From the NCBI GenBank assembly GCA_013396635.1, contig WBMW01000442.1, positions 1,092,111 through 1,156,110 of the forward strand: DNA of 64,000 nucleotides, in the 5' to 3' direction. The first letter of the stretch is position 1. Each line of letters starts with the position of its first letter. Below, piece after piece: positions 62,501 through 64,000 of the stretch. The notes under the pieces were generated by a model that worked only from the letters and a program-made list of their open reading frames with translations, did not search any database and had not been told where the DNA came from. The position numbers and the translations under genes were made by a program. Source of the stretch: Penelope pileata (lineage: Eukaryota > Chordata > Aves > Galliformes > Cracidae).

Positions 62501-64000
62501 TGTGACATCTACACTGTATTGAGTAGCACCGACCAAACCAGCAGCCATCTATGAACACATCACTTAGTGAAGGGAAACAGGAGCCAAAGTCAGAGAGAAA
62601 AGGGTGAGGCTCTCGCTTTATGGAAATTACCAATTTATTTTTAATGTTCACATAAATCTAGACCAACTCTACTCTCACAGTGCCTCCTAGATGATTTCTG
62701 CACAGAGATCTCTACTTATCCTTAGGAAGACCAAGCACAAACACATCCTCCAACAGTGTTAACTCCCAGTTCTCAGGATCTCAGATACTTTAAGTATGAT
62801 GCTATCGCTACAGTTACATTCAATTTTCCACAGAATGTGTGGAGAAATTTACTTGCTAAAAGTAACCAATACATTAGAAATCAACTATTTTTAAAAATCA
62901 CTTAGAATAAGTTATTTTTATCATTAGCACTTTGTACACATATACTAAAAATCCTCAACTGATTATTCATTTAGGCTAAATAATTAAGATCTCCTGTGCT
63001 TCTGCTCCAAATCCAGAAAACAAAGAGGTGGTGCTTTAGAAAAAAAAGGAGACGAAATATACACCCAAATATTTTGCCAAACACTTCAGAACCAACATCC
63101 TTCTTCACATGCAAACTATACTGATCTTATCCCAAATCTGTATGCATTAAAAGATAAAATCTTAAGTATCCGTAAACATAGAGAAGACTGTGATTTCAAG
63201 CTTCTTTCGGGTCAGTTCTTTTTGCACCAATTTTGCTCCAGATGAGAAGGGAGAAAAAAAAAAACCCTAAGGGCTTTATTTTATACATGTAACTCTTGGC
63301 TGCGCGTGTTCAGTTCTATGCAGAAGATGTTCAGTCTTGCAGAAAATATTCTTTATCTCATAATAAAAAAAGGTTTAACTAACTGATCTGGATTTTTTCT
63401 TTTAAACATCTGTCCATGTCTTTCCACATCAGAAGCAACCTATAAAATGTTATTTTATACAGAAGTATGAAAGCTATTTGAAAACGGACACCCTGTAGCT
63501 TTTCTGAGATGCATATAAATGTAATGGCTCTATCCTCAGACAAAACTGGTCAGAGAGTATATATGTGAATTGTCATGACTAAATCCCCCTTCCCGTAACC
63601 CTATATCTACAGATCTGCATGAGGAAGGTAAGTCACAGAGTGGCATTTTTTTGGTAATAATCTCCAGCGACTTTATCTGTGTGCTAGCCTGACATCCCAT
63701 AAAATAAATTCTGGACCTGAACATTTCACCCCTTAAAATAACTCTGTTCACTAAAACAACTTAGCAAAATACTGATCACGGGTGACAAGGACTTACACGT
63801 GACTTCAGGAACAGACCTTACTTTAACACTGATGTTCACTGATGGTCAAACGATACTGAGCCAGTGCCTCCCAACATCATTATGTCCCACTTATACAGTC
63901 CTTTTTGGGTACCTCTCATGTGGCATGAATTACTTTGATATTCCCAAAGTCAAATTTTAGGAGTATTTATCAAGAAAGAAAGAAAAAAATTAGCAGCAAA

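Larger units (their letters stand above)
40331..64000. other. Upstream DNA, probably intron of the long SHANK2 isoform
   Basis: No confirmed exon was found on either strand in these 23.7 kb. If this species makes the ankyrin-containing SHANK2, this is intron, with the ankyrin exons beyond 64000; if not, it is intergenic. The contents are mostly AT-rich unique sequence with many A- and T-runs and short CAAA, CA and GAA repeats. A 30-bp tandem duplication lies at 43371-43430, an ambiguous base at 48176, and a small cysteine-rich ORF at 42372-42533. I searched by eye for the last ankyrin-segment exon (family ending ...NHKETDI) and did not find it. Confidence 0.6.

Overview
This is vertebrate nuclear DNA, AT-rich and almost entirely non-coding, from a bird. 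The avian call rests on three CR1 LINE 3' ends carrying the typical TTCTATGATTCTAT-type terminal repeat, and on a remnant of a Galluhop-like mariner element. Galluhop was described from chicken, so a galliform is likely, but I cannot name the species. There are no operons, CRISPR arrays, tRNA or rRNA genes that I could recognise.

The one gene I can establish is SHANK2 (ProSAP1), a postsynaptic-density scaffold, transcribed on the minus strand. Four coding exons read right to left: 39647-39683 (start exon, MKSLLNAFTKKE), 35912-36221 (proline/serine/arginine-rich linker), 31608-31777 (linker plus first half of the SH3 domain) and 19058-19171 (second half of the SH3 domain). All junctions have GT/AG sites and compatible phases, giving a continuous 210-residue N-terminus that ends one nucleotide into a further codon. 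The PDZ, proline-rich and SAM exons are not seen here and should lie to the left of base 1. The start exon is that of the isoform without ankyrin repeats. The ankyrin exons of the long isoform were not found and should lie to the right of base 64000, if this species has them.

Layout: 1-19057 is the intron after the SH3 exon, with a mariner remnant at 3784-4000 and a CR1 tail at 16597-16680. 19172-31607 is the intron splitting the SH3 domain, with a larger CR1 piece at 21251-21580. 31778-35911 is an intron with a CR1 tail at 34570-34672. 36222-39646 is an intron with a GC-rich patch. 39730-40330 is a CpG-rich candidate promoter for the short isoform. 40331-64000 is upstream DNA, probably an intron of the long isoform, holding simple repeats and no gene I can confirm.

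The observations most worth checking are: the start exon cannot be joined in frame to the ankyrin exon that normally precedes the next exon; a short uORF sits just ahead of the start codon; an unannotated 77-nt candidate exon at 5033-5109 fits the SHANK2 reading phase; and a small six-cysteine ORF lies at 42372-42533 on the plus strand. The open frames of 60-172 codons elsewhere look like chance or repeat-derived ORFs.
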